DNA of 64,000 nt from Brasenia schreberi (taxonomy: Eukaryota > Streptophyta > Magnoliopsida > Nymphaeales > Cabombaceae), in assembly GCA_036023115.1 (NCBI GenBank), contig JAYKKT010000088.1, forward strand, positions 4,892,501 through 4,956,500, given 5' to 3'. Numbering within the stretch: the first letter of the stretch is position 1; every line of letters starts with the position of its first letter. Under the pieces are notes generated by a model. The model searched no databases. It worked only from the letters and a program-made list of their open reading frames with translations, and had not been told where the DNA came from. The position numbers and the translations under genes are program-made. Positions 11,788 to 26,090 of the stretch are shown here, one piece after another.

Positions 11788-13844
11788 CTTCCTTTAGGGG
11801 CTTGCCTTTGTCTCTGAGGTCGAGCGGCGTTGTTGCATGCCTTCTTCTGTGAAGAGCACCGTAAAAGGTGAAAAAAAGAAAGCTACATACTGTGAACACA
11901 AAATGCTCGGTGGCAATGGGGGGAAAGAAAAGGATACGATACTTCTCCAGGCAGCAGGGTCACATTTAGCGACGGAGGCCCCACTCTACGAGACAAATGA
12001 TCTCTTTTTTCTTTGATTTCCTGAGAAAAATGAAAGCAAAGAGTGTTGAGAAACTATTGGTTGCATATGGCATCAAGAAAAGCTGTGAAACTTGTGTGCG
12101 CGTGTGGTTTGAGAAAGCAACATAGGAAACTTGAGCCTTCACGAACCAATCTACGACTTGTATGATTTCAATTACAAGATGGATATGGATATACCTGAAT
12201 TTCTTTGGTGAAGGCATTGCTCAGTTCGGCCTTGAGTTTACAGAAACGAGCTTCGATGAGGTCCGGTATGGCAGTAAGTGTGGTAGCAATCTTTGCGATT
12301 TTGTTTGGTTAGATATTCCCTTCAGTTGATCGGATATAGATTTATGTTTCAATCTACGCTGACTTTGATGGTTTCTTCCTCCTTGAGCTGTTCACCCGAG
12401 TCACACAGAGTTCATTGAGATGATTAAATAAATTAAAGCGATCAACTTCATCCCGTCTTTCATTAAGTGTATATAATACGCGCATGCAGACTCGTCAACT
12501 CGGTCCACTTGGGTTTAGCAATCCGCACATTAATCACTGGAAGTACAGGTTCAAACAGATGGAAAAATATCTGATGAAAAGTCCCAGAAAGATGCATGAA
12601 GAGTACACTTGGGAAGTTAGCACGGCTTATAAATGAGATATTAGTATATACGAACTCATTTCCTTCTTCAAGCTCCATTTGAAACAGAGCGTAGAGATCT
12701 GTAGCCAAGCTTCTGCAATCCTTGGTGCACTGTGTGGTGTGCAGTGGAGGCAGTACGGCAGAAAGATACATTGAAGAGAAAATTTTCTTACCATTAGCTG
12801 CAGTGCGTCGTCCTGAACCTTCATCTTCTGCCGTACTGCCTCCACTGAACACCACAGTGCACCAAGGATTAGTGAGAAGTTCAACACCGCGTCCTTATTC
12901 AGAAACTTGACGCAACACATGATGTTTGGTCCTTTAATTGGCTTTCGAAATCAGACGAGATATTTCACAATGTCTCTGGTCTTTGCGACTCGTTCAGGAT
13001 GTGGTCCGTGGCATGTGACTGAGATCATGACTTCGACATGTTGGGGTGCGCGATTTTATTTCACATTCATTACATCTTAATTGGAAACCGAAGTATATAT
13101 CATTGGTACCCAAGAATTTGAAGAGGCAATTTCTTCTGGTAAGATAAGCAAAGTCAATGTTCTTACCCTCAAGCGACGTCTCTTTCACTGCCCTATTTAT
13201 TTGCATGACATCTCCCTGAACAGAGTCCAGAATCGTCCCGAGTCTGTGCAACGTGTTGTCCATCGTTCCGAGTCTGCGATCCATTTCCTCAGAGACTGCA
13301 TACGCTTCAAATAAATAGATTCAGATTAGTACACATTATGCACATTCTTACATCCATATTGACTAATACTTGTGAAGGTGTGGCTTCCTAGAGATCCTAG
13401 TCATCCATTTGGAATGCATCTGACGGCTAGGTTTTGGCTGATACTAGTCGTTTAAGAAAGCACCTAAGCTGGTACGATCAGATGAAGGATCTCTATAACT
13501 CCATTTGAAGCGATTAAATAATGCAGATTACACGATCCACGTGGGGATTCGGATCCAAATCCGAATAAATAACAAAAACTCGAATTCGTTGAAGATTTGG
13601 ATCCACCAACATTACTTCATCGATATTGTGTTGTATCATTCTTCGAACAGTTTGATAAAAGTTAAAGATCATCGATAGGGTGGAAATTCGTACATTTGTG
13701 GTCAGGAGGCGCCCCCGGGTTCCATCTTCTAAGTATATATCGGTGGAAGATCGAATCGGCAATTGGGAATCCTCCGTACCGTAAGTTACGGGAGCTAAAC
13801 ATGTCATCCTTTTGACGGAATTCTCTCTTTCCTGCGAACAAAGT
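11788..13844 (-). CDS. PRD3: PRD3-like internal exons (six), coiled-coil region
   Basis: Exons with GT/AG borders: 13844-13694, 13295-13167, 12844-12792, 12387-12195, 12020-11943 and 11846-11788. The 13295 exon carries heptad-like DRRLGTMDNTLHRLG followed by TILDSVQGDVMQINRAVKE. The next exon joins in frame (a GTG codon split by the intron) and reads VEAVRQKMKVQDDALQLM. The 12290-12195 part reads IATTLTAIPDLIEARF, then KLKAELSNAFTKEIQ. The 12020 exon joins in phase 0 (EIKEKRDHLSRRVGPPSLN). In 12357-12291 a second frame reads SISDQLKGISNQTKSQ, so this 67-bp stretch, bounded by GT and AG, may be former coding sequence now broken or possibly spliced out. Confidence 0.55.
12718..12869. repeat. 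Inverted repeat spanning a PRD3-like splice junction
   Basis: The left arm 12718-12766 and right arm 12822-12869 are near-perfect reverse complements of about 48 bp (core GGCAGTACGGCAGAA and CCTTGGTGCACTGTG), with a spacer of about 55 bp. The right arm contains the acceptor and first part of the exon at 12844-12792; the left arm is an inverted copy of it. RNA from this region would form a long hairpin. Confidence 0.75.
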
Positions 13845-15960
<2,116 letters not shown>

Positions 15961-15989
15961 ATGAACTACGGTTGGTACCTTTACATACT

Positions 15990-17652
15990 TTGGCCACAAA
16001 ATCCTATGGTTGTTTCATATAAATTTCTTTATTAAGGTTATGATAGAGGAAAGCAATTTTCATATTCATTTGATAGATTGTAAGATCATATATAAATGTT
16101 AATACTGTAAGTACTTGAATTATGGTCTTATATGAATCATGAGACTATGTATCAAAATAATTTATTCTATATACTCTTGGTAACTAATATGACCTTATAC
16201 TTATTATTTTATCTACATTCAATTTCTTCTTGAAGGTCTATTTGCAACCCATATTACAATACCTAGGAGGTAAATCAACCAATTCTAAAGTACCATTCAA
16301 GAAATTGATTTAATTTCATCATTAACGTCTTTCTTCCAAAACTTGACATATGGTGAGGTCATAGCTTGTTGAAAGGTAATAGGATCATCCTCAACATTGA
16401 AGGTAACAAAGTTACTTTCAAAGTCTTTGGATGTTCTAACCCGTTTGCTCCTTCTAGGTTCACTTATTTCCTCATAATCTTCTAATATGTAAAAATCATA
16501 TTTAGGGCCACCCTGCATATTTGTAATCTTTTTCACATGATTTGGAATAAACCAGTAGTAGACATAGAATCTCCAGAAGACACACCATGGTTACATAATT
16601 TTTCATGTTAAACACAATCTCAAAGAATATGTCATAACGAAGATCCATAATCGTGTTGACATCTATGCCAAATATATAAGATCTAATAACCAAGAATCTG
16701 GATGCATGCATAATTAGTCTCCACATAACCCAAAAATATGACATTCATAGTTTTAGGTCACAATTTCTTTCTCTTATTTTCAGGGATACTTTTTCAAGAT
16801 ACCATCACACTTTGAGTTATTTGAGATTAGTCTTATAATCCTTACAAAGTTTTAAAGGACTACTTTTCCTAATAGGGAACTCTATTGAGAATATGAGAAG
16901 TCACATTCAAAGCTTTCTCCATATATATGTAGGTAGCCCAAAACTTTGTAGTAAACATTAACTATATTACAAAGAGTTCTACTTGTTGGTTCAACTATAC
17001 TATTATATTGAGGTGAATAAGGAATGGTAACTTCATGTTTAATACCATTGTTTTAATAATATTTTTGAAAATAGTTTGAAGTATACTTCCCTCACCTACC
17101 ATACCTTAATCGTGTGAGTACTCTACAAATTTGAGTTTGAACCTCATTCCTAAAAAACATAACTTTTCTAAAATTTGATATTTACTTTTAATCAAGTAAA
17201 TATAATAGTATCTACAACAATCGTGAATGAGTATAATAAAATATCTTTTGATATCTCAAGCTATCATTTTATTAAATTCACACATGTCAATATACATTAA
17301 ATCCAATATTTCAGATTTTTATCAATCGTATGAAAAGGTTTTTGCTTTCCAACACACATATTTCATATTGTGCTTCTATATATAACAGTTTTAAGAATAA
17401 GATTCAAATTGATTATATATTTTCAAAAAAAGAAGAAGAACAAGAGACTTTATTATCACTAAAATTGTCTATGAAAGATTTTAGATGAATCAATTAGAAT
17501 TTCCACATTTAAACAAAGTATCCACATCACATAAATAGTCATTTGCAAAGAAATACCCAGTACTAAGTTGTGTATTTATAATTTTATTATATTTATAATT
17601 TAATCTTAAACCTTTTCTAACTAAAATTAGACCACCAAGCATATTTCAGTAA

Positions 17653-17724
<72 letters not shown>

Positions 17725-18070
17725 TAACTCCTTGAATAGTTAGACCTTTTATGAGAAAAACTTCAAATTTGCACTCTCTCTACCCTTAACTTTAGCAATT
17801 GAATAATCCTCTAAAGTCATGTTTTTGTAATACCTGGTAAGATACAAATAGAGACAGGTCGATACAAGCATGTACATTTGCTTCAATATCTACAATCCAA
17901 TAATATGACTCATAAATAGAAAGGATTTTAGGTTGTAGAAAAAGATTGTGTCACTACTATAGGTGTAGTGGTCTCCATGTTCACCATAGCCACAAGTTTC
18001 TTAGCTTTCTTGGTACGACACTCCCTAGCCCAATATCCAACCTTACCACAAATCTACCTTAATTTCGGCC
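15990..18070 (-). mobile_element. Copia copy 2, internal fragment without LTRs
   Basis: This matches the interior of copies 1 and 3 on the minus strand, from the RT entry region (about 16050-16150, similar to 8510-8600) through integrase to the gag zinc-knuckle region (about 17950-18060, similar to 10480-10560). Coding frames are closed throughout. The longest remnants are the segment reading QQAMTSPYVKFWKK (about 16297-16536) and 16502-16744. An (AT)n run interrupts it at 17656-17721. No flanking LTR is present, and it is the most diverged of the three copies. Confidence 0.7.
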
Positions 18071-19011
18071 ATTTCCTTCTATTTTGCAACCAACATCCCC
18101 GCAATGCCTGCTCTACTATTTGCCTACCTTGATTGTAGCTTTGGAAGTATTTGCTAATATGATTCACATATAAAATTCGAAAAGGAAGTTTCCATGGACA
18201 AGTTGAGGGTTCGACTGCAAGTACGATGAGGATGATTTCAAATTTTGCACATAATTGCTCTATGTTCCAGACGAGTAAAATAAGAGAGCAATCAGGCTCA
18301 AGAAAAGAGCTAATCTCGAGTTACCTCAAGCTCGGTTTAGATCTACTTTGAGTGCATCAAATAGTTTAATACTAGTTAAAGTTATAATTCTCTCCAAGAT
18401 TCTGAATCAACTCGCCCTCGAGAAGTTGAGATCGAGCTAATTAATTTAGCAACACATGGTCCGCACCTTATTCTGGGAGAGAAATGAACGAATTCTTTCT
18501 GCAAACATTCATTTAGAATGTTTGAATGGAAGAGAAAGAGAGCTTTTGAATGGAATATGTACACATTTTGTACTTGAAAACATACCTTAATTTCAGACTT
18601 GTCCTATTTAATATCAAGGATGAAATTCTGACTGATTTAGGTCCTTCATCTTTTGAAACAAATTACTTTTATAGCTTTCGTACTTGAAAATACATCTGTG
18701 CATTTCTTGCTCGTCCACAGTTAAGAGCGGGAGATAACACTCATTTAGGCTTTTCACTTTTTGAAACCATCAGCGGGTTCTAACATCAAAAGTTTTAAGA
18801 AAAAAGTAGAGATCTACAAAAGGAAATAGAAGTCAGACGAGAAGGATTTTCAAGTAGAAAGAAATGCATACGATAAACTAAGGTTCGCGGGACAATTTCC
18901 AGTAAAGAAGAAAAATCGATGAAAGTAGGAAAAATCCGCCATTCAGACAATCATCCCTTCGAAATAATAAAACATAGTACTTCAAATTTGTTCAACAACA
19001 CGAGGAAGAAA
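18071..19011. other. Spacer, no gene seen
   Basis: Moderately AT-rich sequence with no credible coding frame, splice-supported exon or repeat end. Confidence 0.4.
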
Positions 19012-21545
19012 TGCTAGGAAGAACCGTACATGTATAATAATATGCAACAAATGTAAATATGCCCCAATCATAAACAACAACCACAGATCCAAAATAACTC
19101 ATAATTAAGTCATACGAAAAACAAAAGCAAAAGCAAAATAAAAAACTTATCAGTGTAAGTCACCCTTGCGTACTTTCCTTGAAGAAAACAGCACCCCGTT
19201 ATGAGTATGTATAGGTACCTACGCCTTGCTCACAGGATAAAATACACACACAACTTGAAGAGCACGTACCTAACTTCAAGTTGATCTCGACCACACCTCA
19301 GTCGTCTATGGCTAGAGCAGAAAGAGGGACCCCCCCACGGGCACAAAAACAAAATTACGGGTAGAGAGCCATGACCATAGGAAGAGAGAGGAGAAAAAGC
19401 AAATTGCGGGTGTGTGTTTAGGGAGAACCCCTAATCACCTATTTATAGGTGGTATTTGAAACACGGGTCATGTATCCGATCCAAATGACGCATCGCTTTA
19501 TCCTCAATCGCCACGTCTTATCCTCAATCACTCCACCTTATCCGAAACCACCTCATCTTATCACTATCTGTGACCATAAAAATTTTGACCGTTAGATCAA
19601 AAGTTTTTCGCAAAAGAATAGATCAAGACTCAAACTCAAACCCAAACCACAAGCCTGACCCGATGTATGTGCATGACAAGGCCACCACTAACAAGAAACA
19701 CATATCCAGTGACCCCATTACTCTAAAAATTCTTTGTTATTCAACTAGTATTACTAAATCATTTAAGAACCAAAAGATGTTTACCATAATGAAGTTTAAG
19801 GAAAATAGTTCTCTTCATATAGCGAAACACTCTGTCTAGAGCATCCCAATGGGTTCTATCCGGACAACTAGTATATCTACTCAACTTATATATAACAAAT
19901 GCAATATCTGGTCATGTATAATTAGTTAGATACATCAAACTACAGATAATCTAAGAATATTGTAGTTGAGACACATAAATACCACTTTCATTCTTATACA
20001 AAGCCTTAGATAAATCATATGGAATCTTAATAGGTCTACAGTTTGTATATCCAAATCTCTCTAAAACTTTCTTAATGTGATGAGAATGAAATATTACTAT
20101 ATCATCAGTAGACCTTGTATTTTTAAACCCTAATATCATATCAGCAACACCCATATTGTTCATCTCAAACTTACTATATAAGAATGACTTAGTCTCATTT
20201 ATTATTCTCATATCAGATCCAAACAACAATATATCATCTACGTATAAACAAATATTGATGAAAACATTATTGACCGACTTACAGTAGACACACTTATCAT
20301 AATCATTAAAAACGAAACCAAAAGATATATCACGTAATCAAACTTTTTATGTCATTGTTTAAGGGTTTGTTTCAAACCATATAATAATTTAACAAGCTTA
20401 CACACCTTACACTCATTCCCACAAGCCACAAATCTATCTAGCTAATCCTTATAATTTTTTTTATGAGTCACCATATAGGAAAGCAATCTTCACATCCATC
20501 TGATGGATTGTGAGGTCATATACGGAGGCCAAAGTTATAAGCACTTATATGGTAGTCATTGGGGAAACTGGAGAATGGGTATCAAAGTAATCTATTCATT
20601 CTTTTATGTGTATCTTTTGACAACTAATATGATATTTTACTTATTGATTATTCAATCTACATTCAGTTTCTTCTTAATGATCTACTTAGAACCTACAGTA
20701 GAAAACTAAGAGGTAAATCCACAAATTCCCAAGTACTATTGGAAATAATTGATTGAATCTTATCGTTAATAGCTTCATTCCAAAACCTAACCTTGGGCGA
20801 GTTCATATCCTGTTGAAAGGTGATAGGACTATCCTCGATATTGAAAATAACAAAGTCACTTCCAAAGTCCTTTGATATTATTTTTTGAAAGTTATCTAAT
20901 CTACAAATAACACAATCAGGGTCAACCTCACATTTATCATCCTTTCCACATGATAAAGAATAAAACCAATAATAGAATAAGAATCTCTAAAAGATATACT
21001 TTGAGGAACTCTAGTATTCATGAGAAAGACATTGTCAAAGAATGTAGCATCATCGAGCTCAACAATTGTATTAACACTAGAAATATAAGATCTAATGATC
21101 AAGAATATAAATGCATAGCTTGTCTTTACATAACTCAAAAATATAACATTGACTGTTTTAGGTCCAAATTTCTTTATCTTGTGGAGTATTTTTGCAAGAC
21201 ACCTCCACACTTTGAGATATTTGATATTGGTCTTTCGACCGTTTCAAAACTCAAAGGGACTAATTCCTAATGCTTGTGGAAACTCTATTCAAAATATGGC
21301 AAGTCGTATTCAAAGTTATGTAACAAAAAACTTTGAAGTAAAATATTAATTATATCATACAAGGTTCAATTCTTCTATTCACCTATCCCATTGGACTAAA
21401 GAGAATACAGGAAAATAACCTCATGAACAATACCATTGTTTTGACAGTATACTTAAAAAATATTTGATATATACTCTCCTCTTCTATGAGACCTTAATCG
21501 TTTAAATACCTTTATTGTTTGAGTTTAAACTTTATTTTTAAATAT

Positions 21546-21848
21546 TCAAAACTTTTCTAAAGCTTCATCTTTACTTTTAAGTAAGTAAATATAATAATAT
21601 CTACTGCAATCATCAATAAACGTGATAAAATATCTTTCGTTATCCCTTCTAGTCATCCCATTGAATTCACAAATATTAGTATGCACTAAATCAAAAATCT
21701 CATATTTTCTCTCAACTGTATAGAAAGGTTTCCTAAATTGCTTCACTTGTATACATATATTACATTTGTGTTTTCTATCTATTCGAGTTTTAGGGATAAG
21801 ATTTAAATTCATCATTCTTTTCATAGAATCAAGGTTTATATGATTCAA
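21546..21848 (-). pseudogene. Copia pre-integrase/integrase fragment
   Basis: A 100-codon open frame on the minus strand. HINLDSMKRMMNLNLIP followed by KHKCNICIQVKQFRKPF is the gag-pre-integrase zinc-binding end (CxxC). DLVHTNICEFNG begins the integrase core with its first catalytic Asp equivalent altered (the usual SDxC motif reads TNIC), and FITFIDDCSRYYYIYLL supplies the second conserved Asp block. It is continuous with copy 3 and flanked by stops. Confidence 0.7.
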
Positions 21849-22801
21849 CCTAGTATGTCATACATCAAATGATTCAATATTGCACACAAAAGAAGAAGAA
21901 AGTGAAACAGAAGTAAAGACTTTATTAACATTAAAATTCATACAATAATCAACATTTGTTCTAAATGAATTTTTAACAGATCCTCTACATCACACAAGTA
22001 TCCATTTCCAAAAAAACACCTAGTATTAAGTCATATAATAACGACTTTATTATATTTACAATCTAACATTAATCCCTTCCTAATTAAAGCATGACCATTT
22101 AGGATATTTTGGTGAATCGTTGAAATATGTCTAACTCTCTCAAGAATTGAAATATTTTTTAAAAAAAACTTAAAGTCTACACGCCCTTCGACCTTAACTT
22201 CAATAGTCAAATGATCTCTTAAGGTCACTGTTCTCCCACAGATGGCCTAATCAGACACATAGAGACTGGTCAACACATACGTGCACATTAGTCCTAGTGT
22301 CTACTATCTAATACTTTGGGACATAAATAGAAAGGAGATGGACTTCAAGGGATAGATAGTCGTCACTATTAGGTGCAACGGCCACCACCATGTTGACCAA
22401 AGGTCCTCAAGCGATCACGTTTCTTTGATTTCTTTCAGTGACAATCTCTCACCCAATGTCCAACCTAATCACAAAGCGAGAACAATTTGGTTTTGGGTTT
22501 CTTTTAGATCTTGGCTTTTGATTTATAATTTGCCTATTTTTCCTAAAGATCACTAGATTGTTTCTTTTCGATCGTCAAGTTAACCCTAGAGGTGCTATTT
22601 ATACGTATGATAGATTTCTAACTTTTGTGCTCTTCTTTTATCGCTGTCTACTATAAGATTATCAAGAGTCATCTTACCCTTCTTATACTTAAGATCTAAG
22701 CTAAAACCCTCTGAAGACTTAAGAAATTTCTCTATAATAGATATAACAATAAACTTATCAAGAAGTTTTATTTATGCTTCTTTGACACCATGGCATAAAA
22801 A

Positions 22802-23296
22802 CTAAAACTCGTGTGCATATTCGGTCACAAATTTCTCCTCAACCATTTGATACTCAAGGAACTTAGTCAAGGAATATTTTTCAAGATCGAGGTTTTGAGT
22901 ATTGTATTTTCGATCCAAGACAACCCATAAATCTTTGGTTGTCGTGTAAGAGGAAGAACTATATACATCAAATAAAACATTTGAAAGTGTTGATAAAATA
23001 CAACAACAACACAAAGTATCCTTCTCCTTTCACTCGATGTTTCTATCCGAGCTTATAGGGTCAGTATCATTGAGTTGAGGATAATCGTAGACATGGTTAA
23101 CAAAATTTCATACATTGTTGTTAAAGTTTAAAATGTGGACTGAAAATTTTTTCGACATTAAGGTCAAGTCGACCTTAGATCGAAGGGTATCAATCGTAGA
23201 CATGTTTAATACTATAAAAGATGATTTCTCTAAGATTGTTAGGATGAATCGTGGACATATATGCATAATAATATAATATGCAATAAATGTAAACAT
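22802..23296 (-). pseudogene. Copia gag fragments (UBN2 type)
   Basis: Two minus-strand frames: 23296-23108 contains the probable gag start (MSTIDTLRSKVDLTLMSKKF), and 23014-22802 contains SSSSYTTTKDLWVVLDRKYN then LDLEKYSLTKFLEYQMVEEK, the usual helix-rich block of plant Copia gag. A frame break lies between them (VYDYPQLND can be read in the gap). Copy 1 has lost this whole stretch. Confidence 0.6.
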
Positions 23297-23800
23297 ACCT
23301 CAATCATAAACAACTATCGTAGATCTAAAATAGGTCATAATAAAGTCATACGAAAAATAAAAGCAAAAGCAAAATAAGAAACTTATATTTGTGAGTCACC
23401 CTTATGGACTTGCCTTAGAGAAGTCAGTGCACCGCTATGAGTATGTATGGATACCTACGCCTTCCTTGTAGGATAAAACGCACACACAACTCAAAAAACA
23501 CGTACTTAGCTTCGAGTTAACCTTGACTACACCTCAGTCGCCTATGACTGGAGTAGAAAGAGGGACCTCCCACAGGCATAAGGATATAACCACGAGCAGA
23601 AAGGCAGGACCATTGGAAGAGAGAGAGCAAACTACGTGTGTGTTTAGAGAGGACCTCTAATCACCTATTTATAAGTGTGTGTTTAAATCATGGATCGTGG
23701 ATGCGATACAAATGATGTACCGCTTTATCCTAAACTACCCTATCTTATCCTCAACCACCCCACCTTATTCGAAACTGCCTCATCATATCAATATCCTAAA

Positions 23801-25164
23801 CTAGGCATGATTTGTTTAAAAAAGCCTCTTGAATGAGACTCTAGCTCGAAAGGGAGAGAGAGAGAGATCGAACAACCATCTACGGGGTCCAAGCCCTAGG
23901 ATCTCTCTCTCCTAACTATGGGATTTTCAATGACAAATTGAGCGATGAGCTTCTATTTACATATCAAAATTGTAAAATATGTAAATTTAGTGATTGTTCT
24001 TATTCAATTATCCTCTCTCTCTCTCTCTCTCTCTGCGTCATTGTTGAGTTTCACATATGACCCAAAGACCCAAAATTATCAATATTCAATTTCTTTAAAG
24101 TATATAGAAGCATGAGCATAGTTCCGTCTATTTTTTTGAAAAAATGTATAAAAGTCCAAATGTACACCACCTTGGTATGGTTTATATAACGACCCACAGA
24201 GCTAATAGAGTTGTAGATTCACCCAATTAATCTCAATAATATCGACATATACATCTATGGAGATTCACAAGATCCACCTGGGGCCACCTTCTAGGCTTCA
24301 TATCTCTACATCTACATCATTGATGTGTTCAATTACTATGTCAAAATTACATATTCATATCTACTATAAAAACTCTCAACTTGACATAAATTGCTCAATG
24401 CAACTACAAATGAAAAACTAGCATAACTAACATAACTCAATATATCTACGTGCTAGCACTACTTGGTATGATCATCTACGATCCAACAACGTTACATATT
24501 ATGGTAGAAAGTAGATCTTTACTTGATGATGCTTTACTCATCTATAATGACAATCAACGAGCTAGCACTAACAGGTACGATTACTTATAATCCAATGACG
24601 TCTCGTACCATTGTGGAAGGTAGATCCAAGCCCACCAGGTTGTTCTGGTTTGTTCAAATTTGAAATCCATGAGGTTGACTATAAAATCTGGTTTTCTAAT
24701 TTTGTTTTTATTTTAGAGAAAACGAAACTGATGATCTGCACACCATGAGCTTAATAAGCTTATGGAGGACATGATTCATCATAAGCTTAATAAGCTTAAT
24801 GCTGTTTCATACATGTGGGATAACTCATATTTTAAGAAAATTATCATTTTCCATGGTAAAAGAAGAAAATGTAAAAAATATAGAAATATTAATGACGCAA
24901 TTTATATATTAACAGTTTGCGGACCCATCTAATATGAGAAAAGACTTAATTGTTATTATTGCAATTTATATACTGACACCAACAACTTGATTATGTGTGG
25001 CAACAAGTTTCGATTTGGTGGCGATGGTATTAATGGGCTTTCCTTGTTGCATAGACCTTACGTGGGCTCATCTGCTCTTTAGGTGGGAGACTTGACACCA
25101 ACTACTCTCTCTCTCTCTCTTATATATATATTATTCATGCATGACTAGTTTCAAGTCAAGATAA

Positions 25165-25237
<73 letters not shown>

Positions 25238-25790
25238 GTAGTCAATAATTAGTATACATTTGTGTGAGCACGTGCAAGCACTCACGTGTGTCTCACGTTT
25301 GGACAAGCTGTCAAAAACCTCAAGTCCACTCTTATGTTTATGAAGTCATGTTGGTGGGTTTTGTTTTCTGAAGGGGTGTTACTGTACATATACCCAGAAC
25401 TACTAATCACATACCTTTATTTCCGATTCTTTTAAAAAATATTCTTTTTCATTTCACTTTGATAGTTTGTGTTGTCCCATATGTGAGTTTTGTAACTCAT
25501 TTAGAACCTTTTTCATGGTGATTTCGTGCTCGGCATTCTCTTGATTATCTTGTTTTTTGTTTCTATTGTTTATGTGCTCTCATCGATTGAAGGATCGTCA
25601 TCGAATTGATTGAAACCAAATTAGATATATTACATATTAAAATTCAGTTTTTTTCAACGATTGAGAGGCCATGATCAAGAAAGAAATGTGGCATGGATGT
25701 GTTAGACTGTCCTATGATGCTTCTAGGTCATGTCTTTCTTAGAAGACGATCAAACATACATCACTTAACCGATGGTCGTGCCTAAAATGT
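23801..25790. other. Spacer with simple repeats, no gene seen
   Basis: AT-rich spacer. It contains (CT)n at 24008-24034, (CT)n(TA)n at 25104-25133, a long (AT)n run at 25165-25234, and a small palindromic AAGCTTAATAAGCTT cluster at 24750-24800. No coding homology was recognised. Confidence 0.4.
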
Positions 25791-25814
25791 GCTAAAATTA
25801 TTTTTTTCCTGCAA

Positions 25815-26090
25815 TGGAGAGGCTGTACCCAAAATCTCTTCCCGAGTATCGAACTGGTGACTTCAGCTCGTGAGTCAGCCCCGTTAGCTATGTGAGAGCT
25901 AGTGCTATTTGTGCGGTAAAGTCAAAAGTTCTTCAATTCATTTTTGAAAACTGAATTGATGAAAATCAGACTTTTTAGGATTTTTTTTCTCTCTCTTTTG
26001 GTACAAAGGGGGGAGGCTGAAGCCAGGCATGCAGACCCGGGGTATCGAACTGACGAACTACAGGTTATGAGTTTGGCTATCGAAGCTTGA
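25815..26090 (-). mobile_element. Two tRNA-derived SINE-like patches
   Basis: The first patch (minus strand, 25915-25815) has TAGCTAACGGGGCTGACTCA as an A-box region and CCAGTTCGATACTCGGG as the B-box region, then GGGTACAGCC. The second (26090-25995) has CAGTTCGATACCCCGGG followed by GCCTGGCTTCAGCCTCCCCC. They share layout with 5150-5250. No full tRNA fold or poly-A tail is evident. Confidence 0.4.

Larger units (their letters stand above)
4698..13844 (-). pseudogene. PRD3: PRD3/PAIR1-like meiotic recombination-initiation gene, interrupted and damaged
   Basis: Known family role: PRD3 (rice PAIR1) is a coiled-coil nuclear protein needed for meiotic double-strand break formation and homologue pairing. 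Exons read on the minus strand: 13844-13694, 13295-13167, 12844-12792, 12387-12195 (perhaps split), 12020-11943, 11846-11788, then after a Copia insertion 5095-5017 and 4879-4698 (stop 4698-4700). Recognisable segments include SQERENSVKR, RRWNPGAPPDHK, LDSVQGDVMQINRAVKE, VRQKMKVQDDALQLM, the acidic VIDSDDDLDTGF and the basic RILKRARRRKRR tail. Splice phases agree across most junctions. Lesions: an extra TA in exon 13844-13694 shifts frame; a TGA and two frame changes lie in 12387-12290. No N-terminal exon was found. Identity rests on remembered family motifs, and pseudogene status is inferred. A sequencing indel could explain some breaks. Confidence 0.6.
19012..23800 (-). mobile_element. Ty1/Copia LTR retrotransposon, copy 3 (internal deletion, dead)
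   Basis: LTR-like ends lie at 19012-about 19670 (TGCTAGGAAGAACCG) and 23237-about 23790 (TGTTAGGATGAATCG). The minus-strand interior keeps the gag start MSTIDTLRSKVDL (about 23200-23108), a UBN2-type gag block (KDLWVVLDRKYNTQNLDLEK, 23014-22802), pre-integrase and integrase (HKCNICIQVKQFRKPF; FITFIDDCSRYYYIYLL, 21848-21546) and RT (20229-19951, RSTDDIV, LERFGYTNCRP). About 1.16 kb present in copy 1 (roughly 6575-7740) is missing at 19670, removing the inner end of the 3' LTR and the RNase H region. The gag ATG lies only about 35 bases inside the 5' LTR, with no recognisable tRNA-Met primer site. Confidence 0.75.

Noticed and set aside
12463..12920. Two overlapping minus-strand frames of 97-130 codons taken as genes
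   Set aside because: They read through an exon of the PRD3-like gene into intron sequence in different frames. Only 12844-12792 is supported by splice sites and family motifs.
25815..26090. Possible functional tRNA genes from B-box-like GTTCGATACC
   Set aside because: The patches lack a closed acceptor stem and anticodon arm and share non-tRNA 3' sequence with several other patches, so SINE remnants fit better.
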